DNA of 64,000 nucleotides from Bacillota bacterium. Its GTDB lineage: Bacteria; Bacillota; Clostridia; Lachnospirales; Lachnospiraceae. Shown one piece after another: positions 54,280 through 63,160 of the stretch. Numbering within the stretch: position 1 is the first letter of the stretch; each line of letters starts with the position of its first letter. The DNA lies in contig JAEZOB010000009.1 in assembly GCA_023414355.1 (NCBI GenBank), positions 310,001 to 374,000 on the forward strand, written 5' to 3'. The notes under the pieces were generated by a model that was given only the letters and a program-made list of their open reading frames with translations, did no database searches and was not told the DNA's origin. The translations under genes and the position numbers were made by a program.

Positions 54280-56328
54280 TTATTTATGAAATCCAGCATG
54301 ATACGTAGTCTTTTCGATGATGCGGTCGAACATCAGAAGCAATCCCGGAAGCACACATACTACCAACAGCATGGATAAAATCGTTCCCCTTCCCAGTAAA
54401 ATTCCAAGATTTGACACGATCGGGTTAGAAGAGGTATAACCAACACAGAAGCCTGCACAGGAAAGAATGGTCGCTGAAATCAGAATGGAATGAAAACTCT
54501 CTCCGAGTGTTAACTTCATGGCCTCTTTTTTTGGATACTCCTTACGGAATCTTCGATAATTATCTGTCAGCAGGATGGCATAATCAACCGTAGCACCGAG
54601 CTGAACCGTATTGATGACCAGAAAACCAAGATAATTGATGGAATTTCCGTAAAAATAGGGAACCGACAGGTTAATCCAGATTGCAGCTTCGATTGTCAGC
54701 AATAGTAAGAGTGGAGTGGAAGCAGAAGCAAAGGTGAAGATCAGAACCAGAGTAATTGCTAAAATAGCAATGAGATTGACTTTGGCTGTATCGGCGGTTG
54801 TAATATTCTTAATATCGTAGAGATTAACGCTCTGACCGCATGCATACACTGTGTCCTGATAGTAAGCCTGTGCTCTATTCTGAACTTCTTTCACCAGGGC
54901 AAAGGCCATATCTCCTTCTTCCGGGGTATCGGTGTAAAGGATGATTCTACTATAATGCTCTGAATAGAATTGATCAGTAATCTCATCCTCAAGAAACTCA
55001 GCAGGAATAGCAGTTCCCACACTGGATACATAAGAAATCACTCCGGTGATATGGGGTTGATTTTTCAACTCGTTGCAGAGCAGCTCCTCTTTTGCCGGTT
55101 CTCCTTTCGGAACCAATAAAACCATTGCAATTCGCTGTCCGAACTCCTCGTTAATGTTTTTTTGGTCCTCACCGCTACGTCCGGTCTCTGAAATGTTTCC
55201 GAAACCATAGAGGAAATTATTGCTTCGTTGAGCTAAGAAGCTGGGTATCAGTAGTACGGCAAGCAGGATCAAGGCAGGAATTCTCATCTTCAGCAGATAA
55301 TTACCGCAGGTTTTGAATTCGGGTAGTATCGGTTTGTGCCGGGTACGGTCAATCATTTTATAACAGCACAGGGTCAGTGTCGGGAGGAAAACCATAACAG
55401 AAAGGAAGCTTAACACAATTCCCTTAACAAGATTGATTCCTAAGTCCGAACCGATACGAAAACGCATAAACAGCAAGGCAACAAAGCCAAACAGGGTCGT
55501 GGCGGCACTGGCAGCAATGGCGGAGAAGGCTCGGATCATGGCATGTCGCATTGCTTCGTGTACCGGAAACTCCTTTCTGTATTCGGAAAAGCTGTGTAGT
55601 AAAAAGATGGCATAATCCAAGGATACCGCAAGCTGCAGAATAGGGCTGATGGATTGGGTAAGGAAGGAGACCTTGCCAAATAGGATATTGCTACCCATAT
55701 TAATCAGAACCGAGATACCGATCGATCCGATAAACAGGAATGGCTCAAGCCAGGAACCGGTTGATATGATCAGGATAAATAATATGATCGGCACCAGTAT
55801 GGCGGAAGCTTTGAGCACTTCTGATACAACCAGTTTTTGTGAGGTTGCGATATTGATCGCGTCTCCTGCCAGTGCATTTTCATCCCCTATGATGGAATAG
55901 ATCGCGCCTGCGGTAATCCTTTCCTTCCCTTCCTTAATCGTGATGGAGTACAGTGCATTGTTGTTTTTATAATACTCTTCAATAAGCGCAGGGTCAGCTA
56001 TTTCAATCGGTTCCTTCAGATTGTATACATCATCCAGCCACAGAACTTCGGTTACTCCTTCCGCCGCGGCTAGCTTACCCTTGTAATCCAAGGCTTCCTG
56101 AAGGGTTACATTTCTTATCATAACCCGGGCATTCGGTATGGCAGAAGTAAATTCACTCTCCAAAAGATCCAGAGCTACTGTGGAGTTTGCATCGGAGGGC
56201 AGATAATCGGCCAACTTGAAATTAACTGACACACGGGTCATAAATACAGCACTGATGGCTGCCAGGAGGATAAAAACTGTAACGATTAACTTCTTATGTT
56301 TGATAATAAGCGCGGGAATATTTTTCAT
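54280..56328 (-). CDS. MMPL/RND-family exporter
   Basis: 682 residues, two homologous halves. Each half has one helix, a large outside loop and five helices (first helix about 14-32; sterol-sensing-like helices about 180-330 and 520-670). Conserved segments are LAVSLDYAIFLLHSF and LGATVDYAILLTDNY, whose Asp-Tyr pair carries protons in MMPL transporters. It likely exports a lipid or hydrophobic compound. GGAGGT precedes the ATG. A divergent TetR gene suggests drug- or lipid-responsive repression. Confidence 0.9.
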   Translation of the reverse strand: MKNIPALIIKHKKLIVTVFILLAAISAVFMTRVSVNFKLADYLPSDANSTVALDLLESEFTSAIPNARVMIRNVTLQEALDYKGKLAAAEGVTEVLWLDDVYNLKEPIEIADPALIEEYYKNNNALYSITIKEGKERITAGAIYSIIGDENALAGDAINIATSQKLVVSEVLKASAILVPIILFILIISTGSWLEPFLFIGSIGISVLINMGSNILFGKVSFLTQSISPILQLAVSLDYAIFLLHSFSEYRKEFPVHEAMRHAMIRAFSAIAASAATTLFGFVALLFMRFRIGSDLGINLVKGIVLSFLSVMVFLPTLTLCCYKMIDRTRHKPILPEFKTCGNYLLKMRIPALILLAVLLIPSFLAQRSNNFLYGFGNISETGRSGEDQKNINEEFGQRIAMVLLVPKGEPAKEELLCNELKNQPHITGVISYVSSVGTAIPAEFLEDEITDQFYSEHYSRIILYTDTPEEGDMAFALVKEVQNRAQAYYQDTVYACGQSVNLYDIKNITTADTAKVNLIAILAITLVLIFTFASASTPLLLLLTIEAAIWINLSVPYFYGNSINYLGFLVINTVQLGATVDYAILLTDNYRRFRKEYPKKEAMKLTLGESFHSILISATILSCAGFCVGYTSSNPIVSNLGILLGRGTILSMLLVVCVLPGLLLMFDRIIEKTTYHAGFHK

Positions 56329-56640
56329 CTTTACCTCCTTTATTAAACAAAGTGTTGATTTTTAAGCGCATTTATAGAATAATAATATTGTGTAGGGAAT
56401 ACAACAATCAGTTTTTTTATAAGTGTAATAAAAGCATCAGAAACACGAAATTTGTTGATTATTCAGCATCCAAAAGTATAAAAATTTTATAAAGTAAGAA
56501 TGCCCAATATTGTATCAAACATGACAGCTTTTCATTCATAGATCTTTGCACCCTATGAGTTGAATTGCATAGAAGGAAACACGCAGCTTATCTGATCTAT
56601 TGATCAGGAACATAAGAGAAAGCAGGGAGGTTAGAATTGG
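56329..56640. other. Divergent intergenic region, MMPL exporter to tetR
   Basis: About 310 A+T-rich bases holding both promoters and one palindrome near tetR (56592-56607). No ORF or RNA gene is seen. Confidence 0.5.
56592..56607. promoter_or_regulatory. Palindrome, candidate TetR operator
   Basis: CTGATC and GATCAG face each other around TATT, 34 bases before the tetR start codon. TetR repressors bind such sites in their own divergent promoters. Confidence 0.35.
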
Positions 56641-57207
56641 ATGGAGAAGGAGAATAGAAAGGTAAGATATACCAGGATGGTATTGAAGGAGAGTCTGATT
56701 AAGCTTATGAGGCAAAAGGCTATCTCCCGAATTACAATCACGGAAATCTGCCAGGAGGCTGATTTGAATCGAGCGACCTTTTATGCTCATTATACAGATC
56801 AATTCGATCTCCTAAAGCAGATTGAACAGGAGCTTGTAGATGACATTAATAAGTATCTGGCAAACTACTCTTTTCGGGAAAAGGATTCCGTGTCCTTTCA
56901 GTTGATGGAGCAGATTTTTGAGTATATCAGGGAAAACGGAGAGGTATGCTCTGTATTACTCAGTGAGAACGGAGATAAAAAATTTCAGAAAGAGGTTTTA
57001 GCAATCGTGAAGCAGCAATGTATTTCGGAATGGACCAGCAAGCAGGTGAATAAGGATATAGCAGAATACATTTATGACTATGCCACGAGCGGAAGCTTAG
57101 GTATTATAATGAAATGGCTTCAGGAGGGAATGGTACGTTCCACAGGAGAGATGGCAGAAATTATTATAAAATTAACAGACAGGGGTCTTTCTGCTTTTGT
57201 GTCCTAG
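56641..57207 (+). CDS. TetR-family repressor
   Basis: 188 residues. N-terminal helix-turn-helix (about 28-55; ITITEICQEADLNRATFYAHY) followed by an all-helical ligand domain of the TetR_C type ending in a helical dimer region. ATG is preceded by GGGAGG. It is divergent from the MMPL exporter operon and most likely represses it until its ligand binds. Confidence 0.9.
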   Translation: MEKENRKVRYTRMVLKESLIKLMRQKAISRITITEICQEADLNRATFYAHYTDQFDLLKQIEQELVDDINKYLANYSFREKDSVSFQLMEQIFEYIRENGEVCSVLLSENGDKKFQKEVLAIVKQQCISEWTSKQVNKDIAEYIYDYATSGSLGIIMKWLQEGMVRSTGEMAEIIIKLTDRGLSAFVS

Positions 57208-57277
57208 GTATATAATAAGATGTAACAAAGAAGTCAGGCATGATGACCAGTTTATGTAATCTATCATGAAGCATTTA

Positions 57278-57473
57278 TTAAGGAGGAAAAACCTCCTTTT
57301 AACATCAAAGTGTAATATTTCTTATGGAGGAAGATACTCCTAAAGAACTTCAAAATTAAAACATATTAAGGAGGAAAATCCTCCTTAATAACATCAAAAA
57401 TTATATTATTTATTAAGGAGGAATATCCTCCTTAATCGCAGCAAAACTTTATTATTTATGAAGGAGGATTTTT
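57278..57473 (+). repeat. Tandem SD/anti-SD hairpin repeats leading to a start codon
   Basis: Units begin at 57278, 57322, 57366 and 57413 (periods 44, 44, 47, 46). Each starts TTAAGGAGG or TTATGGAGG and is followed by its complement CCTCC or CTCC. Units 1, 3 and 4 form stems of 7, 10 and 10 base pairs around loops of 5, 3 and 3; unit 2 pairs only weakly. A shared AACATCAAA-like tail follows each. A fifth half unit (TGAAGGAGG at 57459) is the real ribosome-binding site of the next gene. No ORF is present. Confidence 0.8.
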
Positions 57474-58037
57474 ATGAAAAAAGTAGTTGTATTTCTCTGT
57501 ATCGTACTTGTTATGATGAGCATACCTTCCACAGCATTTGCGGCTAAGAAGGATACGAAAGCACCGACTGTTACCAAGACCAACCCACAGGATAAGACCG
57601 GCGGAATTATGAGAGAGACTGCCATCGTTGTGCGCTTTTCTGAAGCTGTGACGAAAGGCAAGGAGATCAAGAGCCTGGCTTTGACCGATGGTAACGGTGG
57701 AGCAGTAAAATATACCTATGAGATCAAGAATAATCTGCTCACGATCACACCAAAGAGTGACTTAAAGTACAGGATGGCCTATACGCTTCTGGTTCCCGCT
57801 TCAGCAGTCAAGGACAGTGCGGGTAATGCCTTAAAAGAAGATTTTACGCTTAACTTCATCACAGAGGAGGATCCCTCTGCCGATCAGGAAAGTGCTGATA
57901 CAGCCTACAAATATAATATGGAGATTGAGGCCAATCTTCAGGGAGAGTTTACAGAAGGAATGCAGCTCTATATGATTCAGTATCTGAAGATATTTGGGAT
58001 CGATGCTAAGATCAAAAAAGTGGAGCTTGTTAAGTAA
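57474..58037 (+). CDS. Secreted protein with Ig-like (Big_5) domain
   Basis: 187 residues. Signal peptide (VVVFLCIVLVMMSIPSTAFA, cut near residue 23) is followed by a Big_5/SbsA-type Ig-like domain (about 30-130: APTVTKTNPQDKTGGI, IVVRFSEAV, LTITPKSDLKYRMAYTLLVPA, VKDSAGNAL). A C-terminal part of about 55 residues is not recognised. The product is secreted or surface-bound; no anchor motif is seen. Its message begins with the SD/anti-SD repeat array, so translation is probably under unusual control. GC and codon use resemble the neighbours. Confidence 0.82.
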   Translation: MKKVVVFLCIVLVMMSIPSTAFAAKKDTKAPTVTKTNPQDKTGGIMRETAIVVRFSEAVTKGKEIKSLALTDGNGGAVKYTYEIKNNLLTITPKSDLKYRMAYTLLVPASAVKDSAGNALKEDFTLNFITEEDPSADQESADTAYKYNMEIEANLQGEFTEGMQLYMIQYLKIFGIDAKIKKVELVK

Positions 58038-58054
58038 ATAATTAAAATGAGCAA

Positions 58055-58095
58055 AATTATGCACCTGGAACATATGCAGGTGCATTGTTTTGTTA
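58055..58095 (+). terminator. Terminator after the Ig-like gene
   Basis: ATGCACCTG and CAGGTGCAT pair around GAACATATG; a T-rich tail (TGTTTTGTT) follows. Confidence 0.75.
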
Positions 58096-58160
58096 TTACT
58101 CAAAAGTTAGAATAGAAATGGAGAATGAACATCCGTAAACTAACTAACAGGAGGAATACT

Positions 58161-59876
58161 ATGAGCCGGTTTGAATTTCTAAAGAAGAAGCCTTTTTATC
58201 TGAAGGATATGCAATTAGATTGGGTAAAGAATACCTTGGAGAAGATGAGTACACAGGAGAAGATCGGGCAGCTGTTCTGTTTGATTTCTTACAGTGGGGA
58301 GCATGGATATTTAGCAAGTCTTGCCAAGAATTTTATGATTGGTGGAATTATGGGACGCCAGATGCCTATGGAGGAGGTCTGCGATATGACCAATTTCCTG
58401 CAGCAGGAATCAAAAATTCCGATGCTTGTGGCGGCAAACTTTGAAGCCGGGGGCGACGGTTTGATCAAGGAAGGGACGAATGTCGGTCCGAATATGCAGA
58501 TCGGTGCTACCGGTGATCCTGTTTTTGCCGGAAAACAGGGATATGTATGTGCGAAAGAGGGACTGGCAGTCGGAGCAAACTGGGCTTTTGCACCGGTTAT
58601 AGATATTGATAAGAATTTTCGTAACCCGATCATGGCGACCAGATTATATGGCAGTGATGACAAACTCGTAAGGGATTGTGGAGTTGCCTACACCAAGGCT
58701 GCTCAAGAGCTGGGAATGGCTGTATCCATCAAACATTTTCCCGGAGATGGCGTGGATGAGAGGGATCAGCATCTGGTTACCAGTAGTAACGATTTAAGCT
58801 GTGAAGAGTGGGATGCTACCTTTGGTCAAGCCTATCAGGCAAGTATCGATGCCGGAGCGATGACAGTCATGATCGGACATATCATGCAGCCTGCTTATAC
58901 CAGAAGACTCTGTCCGGGAATCAAGGATGAGGATATCATGCCTGCGACGCTGGCCCCAGAGTTAATTAACGGTTTACTCAGAGAAAAGCTTGGATTTAAC
59001 GGTCTGATCGTCACTGATGCCACTACGATGGCTGGCTTTACAATCCCGATGTCTCGCAGCAAGGCAGTTCCTTATACGATTGCCTGTGGGTGTGATATGT
59101 TCCTTTTCACCAAGAACTTAGAGGAGGATTATGCCTTTATGACCAAGGGTGTGAAGGACGGAATCATTACACAGGAGCGTCTGGATGAAGCAGTAATCCG
59201 TATCCTTGGATTAAAAGCAGCCCTGAGGCTTCCTGAGAAAAAAGCGGATGGAAGTATCTTCGTGAGACCTGAGGAAGCGAAGAAGATCATCGGCTGTCAG
59301 GATCACAAGGAGATAGAGCTTGAAGTGGCAGATCGTGCAGCTACGCTTGTGAAGAATACACAGAGACTGCTTCCAATCAGTCCAGTGAAGCATAAGAGAA
59401 TCCTTCTGTATCCTATTCTCTCCGGAGAAAGTGCCTTCGGAGGCGGAGGGGAGGATGTCGCCGGCATCATGAAGGAAGCGCTGGAGAAGGAAGGTTTTCA
59501 GGTGGATATCTTCGAGGCAGCGCAGGGTTATGAGGGAATGCTGAAGAAATATCAGGAGACTGTGGATGCCTATGATTTACTCTTGTATGTCGGTAATATG
59601 GCTACGAAGAGCAATCAGACGACGGTTCGTATTGAATGGGCTCAACCAATGGGTGCCAATTGCCCGTCCTATCAGAGTGTTGTTCCCACAATATTCGTAT
59701 CCTTTGCTAATCCCTACCATCTGCTGGATGTACCGAGAATCAGAACCTTTATCAATGCTTATAAATTTAAAGAGGTAAATGTCAACGCTGTGATCGATAA
59801 ACTTCTCGGAAGAAGTGAATTTAAGGGCAGAAGCCCGATCGATCCCTTCTGTGGCAGATGGGATGCAAGACTATAA
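58161..59876 (+). CDS. GH3 hydrolase, NagZ-like
   Basis: 571 residues from ATG 58161 (AGGAGG eight bases before). The (beta/alpha)8 domain carries KHFPGDGVDERDQH, where the Asp-x-His dyad of the NagZ group is kept, though the common GHG reads GDG. The nucleophile is Asp286 in LIVTDATTMAG. A C-terminal sandwich (about 375-571) follows. The dyad suggests a beta-N-acetylglucosaminidase or related phosphorylase rather than a glucosidase. No signal peptide, so cytoplasmic, for muropeptide or chitosaccharide turnover. Confidence 0.85.
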   Translation: MSRFEFLKKKPFYLKDMQLDWVKNTLEKMSTQEKIGQLFCLISYSGEHGYLASLAKNFMIGGIMGRQMPMEEVCDMTNFLQQESKIPMLVAANFEAGGDGLIKEGTNVGPNMQIGATGDPVFAGKQGYVCAKEGLAVGANWAFAPVIDIDKNFRNPIMATRLYGSDDKLVRDCGVAYTKAAQELGMAVSIKHFPGDGVDERDQHLVTSSNDLSCEEWDATFGQAYQASIDAGAMTVMIGHIMQPAYTRRLCPGIKDEDIMPATLAPELINGLLREKLGFNGLIVTDATTMAGFTIPMSRSKAVPYTIACGCDMFLFTKNLEEDYAFMTKGVKDGIITQERLDEAVIRILGLKAALRLPEKKADGSIFVRPEEAKKIIGCQDHKEIELEVADRAATLVKNTQRLLPISPVKHKRILLYPILSGESAFGGGGEDVAGIMKEALEKEGFQVDIFEAAQGYEGMLKKYQETVDAYDLLLYVGNMATKSNQTTVRIEWAQPMGANCPSYQSVVPTIFVSFANPYHLLDVPRIRTFINAYKFKEVNVNAVIDKLLGRSEFKGRSPIDPFCGRWDARL

Positions 59877-59914
59877 GCCTTACCAATCATTAACTGAAAA
59901 AAGGAGAATTTTAG

Positions 59915-61030
59915 ATGATTAAGTATACAACTGAGCTGATACTAAAGCTTCAGAAGGAAACAGAAATTATCCGTGGATATCATACGGATGTACTATTGAA
60001 GAAGAGTCCTACAGAACCAAGAGCAGGATTTCTGGACCCATATGAGAAGGCTTGCCTGAATAGTAATTGGGTTGCAGAAGATCAGGCGGACAGGGAGAAA
60101 GAAGAGGAGAAATCTTCCCCGGAGGAAATGCTGCAACAAATCAGAGATCGGATGGGTTTTCCGAATTATAATCTGAATACGGAAGAGTTGATTACGAAAT
60201 ATGAGGAATTGAAGCTAGGTGAGAATCAGGTTGGATTATGGCGCTATTATAAGAGAAAATCCAACTTAAAGAAACGTCCCTGTCTTGTCTATATCCATGG
60301 CGGGGGCTTTATTGGAGGAACTGTTTATTGTTTGGAGAATCCCTGTAAACTGATAGCCCAACTGGCTGATGCTGTGGTATTCAACATAGATTATTCTCTT
60401 GCTCCGGAGAAGCCCTTCCCGAACGGGTTGAACGATAACTTCAATGCAATCCACCATATCTACGAAAATGCAGACAGCTATGGAATCGACAGGAGTAAGA
60501 TTGCAGTGGCGGGTGACAGCGCAGGTGGCAATTATTCGGCGGCCCTCGCTCTGAAGGCTAGGGATGAAAAGCTTCCGTTGTTGGCAGCACAGATTCTGAT
60601 CTATCCCGTTGTTACCCTTGGAGCGGAAGCAGCAGAAGGTTACTCTTTCCAGGAAGACGAGTTTGTGATATCGGAGGTAGAAAAATCGGTGATTACTCCT
60701 ATGCTGGGGCTCGGCAGACCCGTAGATGTCAGCAAGGATCCGATGATCAGTTGCTATCTTACCGATGTCAAAGAAGTGAAGAATCCTTATGTCTGCCCAA
60801 TGCTTGCAGATAATCATGCAAACCTGCCTAAGGCTCTCATCGCAGTAGCTGAATTCGATGGCCTGAGACTACAGGGTGAGTTCTATGCCGGAATGCTTCA
60901 GGAGGCGGGAGTTGAGACGAGGGTTCTCCGTTATGCCGGAATGACGCATGCTTTTATTGATCGTCTGGGTCATGTACCGCAGGCTGAAGATTTATGTATT
61001 GAAATAGCAAAGCTGTTAATAGAGTTATAG
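59915..61030 (+). CDS. Alpha/beta-hydrolase, HSL-type esterase
   Basis: 371 residues of the hormone-sensitive-lipase (Aes) family: YIHGGGFIGGT (oxyanion HGGG), GDSAGGNYSA (nucleophile), FDGLRLQGE and MTHAFIDR with catalytic Asp and His. The N-terminal cap region is about 110 residues. It hydrolyses short acyl esters; the substrate is unknown. AAAGGAG before the ATG. It follows the GH3 gene by 38 bases and may be co-transcribed, perhaps for deacetylation of the same substrate. Confidence 0.88.
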   Translation: MIKYTTELILKLQKETEIIRGYHTDVLLKKSPTEPRAGFLDPYEKACLNSNWVAEDQADREKEEEKSSPEEMLQQIRDRMGFPNYNLNTEELITKYEELKLGENQVGLWRYYKRKSNLKKRPCLVYIHGGGFIGGTVYCLENPCKLIAQLADAVVFNIDYSLAPEKPFPNGLNDNFNAIHHIYENADSYGIDRSKIAVAGDSAGGNYSAALALKARDEKLPLLAAQILIYPVVTLGAEAAEGYSFQEDEFVISEVEKSVITPMLGLGRPVDVSKDPMISCYLTDVKEVKNPYVCPMLADNHANLPKALIAVAEFDGLRLQGEFYAGMLQEAGVETRVLRYAGMTHAFIDRLGHVPQAEDLCIEIAKLLIEL

Positions 61031-61038
61031 TTTCTTAA

Positions 61039-61132
61039 AAAGTAAAACCCACAGGTATCAATTCGTGCGGCTGCCTTTCCCATCCTAAGTCGGTTGGTCT
61101 GGCCTCCCGGATCTATGTCTGTGGGTTTTACT
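61039..61132 (+). terminator. Terminator with a 65-base GC-rich loop
   Basis: GTAAAACCCACAG pairs with CTGTGGGTTTTAC, about 13 base pairs. The intervening sequence is more G+C-rich than the surroundings and does not fold onto itself in an obvious way, so a larger structured RNA is possible. Confidence 0.5.
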
Positions 61133-61205
61133 CTTCTGTTAGATATACTGTATCATTGTTTTATGAGAAAGAGCGAAAAGGTATGTTCTTTCTTCTTTGT
61201 ATACC

Positions 61206-61235
61206 TTGACAATACAGGCAGTTGTATTATATGAT
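61206..61235 (+). promoter_or_regulatory. prfC promoter
   Basis: TTGACA (61206-61211) and TATGAT (61230-61235) are 18 bases apart. Confidence 0.6.
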
Positions 61236-61274
61236 GAACTGGTTTGAATTGTTTTTAGTTTGGAGGATTATTCA

Positions 61275-62861
61275 GTGAGTAATTACACTAAGGAAATAAA
61301 TAGAAGACGGACCTTTGCTATCATATCACATCCGGATGCAGGAAAGACGACTCTGACAGAGAAGCTTCTGTTATATGGAGGAGCAATCAATCTTGCGGGA
61401 TCAGTAAAGGGTAAGAAGACAGATAAACATGCTGTATCCGACTGGATGGAGATAGAGAAGCAACGTGGTATCTCTGTTACCTCATCAGTCATGCAGTTTA
61501 ACTATGGCGACTATTGTATCAATATATTGGACACTCCAGGGCATCAGGATTTCTCTGAGGATACCTATCGTACCCTGATGGCAGCGGATTCTGCAGTCAT
61601 GGTAATCGACGGTTCCAAGGGTGTGGAAGCACAGACGAAGAAGCTTTTCAAGGTTTGCGTCATGCGTGGCATACCCATATTTACCTTTATCAATAAGCTG
61701 GACAGAGAAGCTAAAAATACCTTTGAGCTGCTTGATGAGATCGAGACAGTCCTTGGTATCCGCACCTGTCCGATCAATTGGCCGATTGGTTCCGGTAAGA
61801 ATTTTAAAGGGGTCTATGATAGGGAGACAAAGCATATCAACCGATTCTATGCTGCCCATAATGGTATGAAGGAAGTAGATACGGTCGAGGTAGAACTGGG
61901 AGACCCGAGCCTGGATGCTCTGATTGGAAAAGAGAATCATGATATCCTTACCGAGGAGATTGAACTGATTGATGGTGCCAGCAGTGAATTCGACCTTGAT
62001 CTGGTATTACAGGGTAAGCTGACTCCGGTATTTTTTGGCTCAGCGCTCACGAACTTCGGTGTGGAGACCTTCTTAAAGCGTTATCTAGCAATGACTACTT
62101 CACCTTTGCCACGTCAATGTGCCGAGGGTGAAGTCGATCCGATTGCAAATGATTTTTCTGCCTTTGTATTTAAGATACAGGCTAATATGAATAAAGCGCA
62201 CAGAGACAGGATTGCTTTCATGCGTATCTGTTCCGGTAAGTTTACTGCCGGTATGGAGGTTAATCATGTACAGGGCAATAAGAAGATCCGTCTCTCTCAG
62301 CCGCAGCAGCTGATGGCGAGTGAAAGAACCATTATTGAGGAGGCTTATGCCGGGGATATCATCGGTGTATTTGATCCCGGGATCTTCTCGATCGGAGATA
62401 CAATCTGTGCTCCTGATTTAAAGATTACCTATGAAGGCATCCCAACCTTCTCACCGGAGCATTTTGCCAAGGTCAGACAGGTAGATACCATGAAGAGAAA
62501 GCAGTTTCTAAAGGGTATTTCCCAGATAGCTCAGGAGGGTGCAATCCAGATCTTCCAGGAGTACAACACTGGTATGGAGGAAATTATCGTCGGTGTTGTC
62601 GGAACACTTCAATTCGATGTGCTTAAGTTCCGACTGGAGTCCGAATACGGTGTTGAGGTTCGTCTGGAACCACTGCCCTATGAGTATATTCGTTGGATTG
62701 AGAATAAGAACATGGATGTCAGCAAGCTCGGAGTTTCCTCCGATACGAAGAAGGTGAAGGACTTAAAGGGAAATCCTTTGCTGTTATTCGTTCACAGCTG
62801 GAGTATTCAGACAGCACTGGATCGGAATAAGGGCTTAGAATTATCAGAGTTCGGAAGATAG
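61275..62861 (+). CDS. prfC: Peptide chain release factor 3
   Basis: 528 residues from GTG 61275 (GGAGG eight bases upstream; a TTG at 61260 would add five). GTPase domain: P-loop HPDAGKTTLTE, DTPGHQDFSED and NKLDR. Domains II and III follow as in RF3. It recycles RF1/RF2 from the ribosome after termination. Length equals the family. Confidence 0.95.
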   Translation: MSNYTKEINRRRTFAIISHPDAGKTTLTEKLLLYGGAINLAGSVKGKKTDKHAVSDWMEIEKQRGISVTSSVMQFNYGDYCINILDTPGHQDFSEDTYRTLMAADSAVMVIDGSKGVEAQTKKLFKVCVMRGIPIFTFINKLDREAKNTFELLDEIETVLGIRTCPINWPIGSGKNFKGVYDRETKHINRFYAAHNGMKEVDTVEVELGDPSLDALIGKENHDILTEEIELIDGASSEFDLDLVLQGKLTPVFFGSALTNFGVETFLKRYLAMTTSPLPRQCAEGEVDPIANDFSAFVFKIQANMNKAHRDRIAFMRICSGKFTAGMEVNHVQGNKKIRLSQPQQLMASERTIIEEAYAGDIIGVFDPGIFSIGDTICAPDLKITYEGIPTFSPEHFAKVRQVDTMKRKQFLKGISQIAQEGAIQIFQEYNTGMEEIIVGVVGTLQFDVLKFRLESEYGVEVRLEPLPYEYIRWIENKNMDVSKLGVSSDTKKVKDLKGNPLLLFVHSWSIQTALDRNKGLELSEFGR

Positions 62862-62878
62862 TACAGAAGGTGATCGAT

Positions 62879-63148
62879 TTGAATAAATCAAAATGCAATA
62901 CTGAGGGAAACGGCTTTATTGAGATTGATATACACGGTATGACCAAGTATCAAGCCAAACTATGTATCGACAGCCAATTAAAGAAAGCGAAGGGAAGTTT
63001 ATACAGAATTCGTATTATTCATGGGTATCAGGGCGGTACAGAGTTGAAGGATATGGTACGCAGGGAATATCAGAAACATCCTAAGGTACTGCGGCTTGAG
63101 ATAGGAATGAATCAGGGAAGTACAGAGCTTGTACTTCGGGAGATATAA
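62879..63148 (+). CDS. Small Smr-domain protein
   Basis: About 89 residues; TTG 62879 has AAGG eight bases before, and GTG 62870 is an alternative start. It is a stand-alone Smr (MutS2 C-terminal-like) domain: EIDIHGMTKYQAK for the DxHG motif and IIHGYQGGTEL for the HGxG loop. Such domains bind or nick nucleic acids. It follows prfC by 17 bases and likely shares its transcript. Confidence 0.82.
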   Translation: MNKSKCNTEGNGFIEIDIHGMTKYQAKLCIDSQLKKAKGSLYRIRIIHGYQGGTELKDMVRREYQKHPKVLRLEIGMNQGSTELVLREI

Positions 63149-63160
63149 AATCAGAAAGAG

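Noticed and set aside
57278..57473. CRISPR-like array
   Set aside because: Spacer parts are themselves homologous and A+T-rich, the repeat is a ribosome-binding-site palindrome, and no cas gene is present.
60266..60817. 183-codon minus-strand frame opposite the HSL-type esterase
   Set aside because: Antisense to conserved HGGG and GDSAGG coding sequence; no start signals.
61039..61132. Signal recognition particle RNA or tRNA inside the pre-prfC hairpin
   Set aside because: The loop lacks the SRP GGAAGC-type core and cannot form a cloverleaf; kept only as an unassigned structure.
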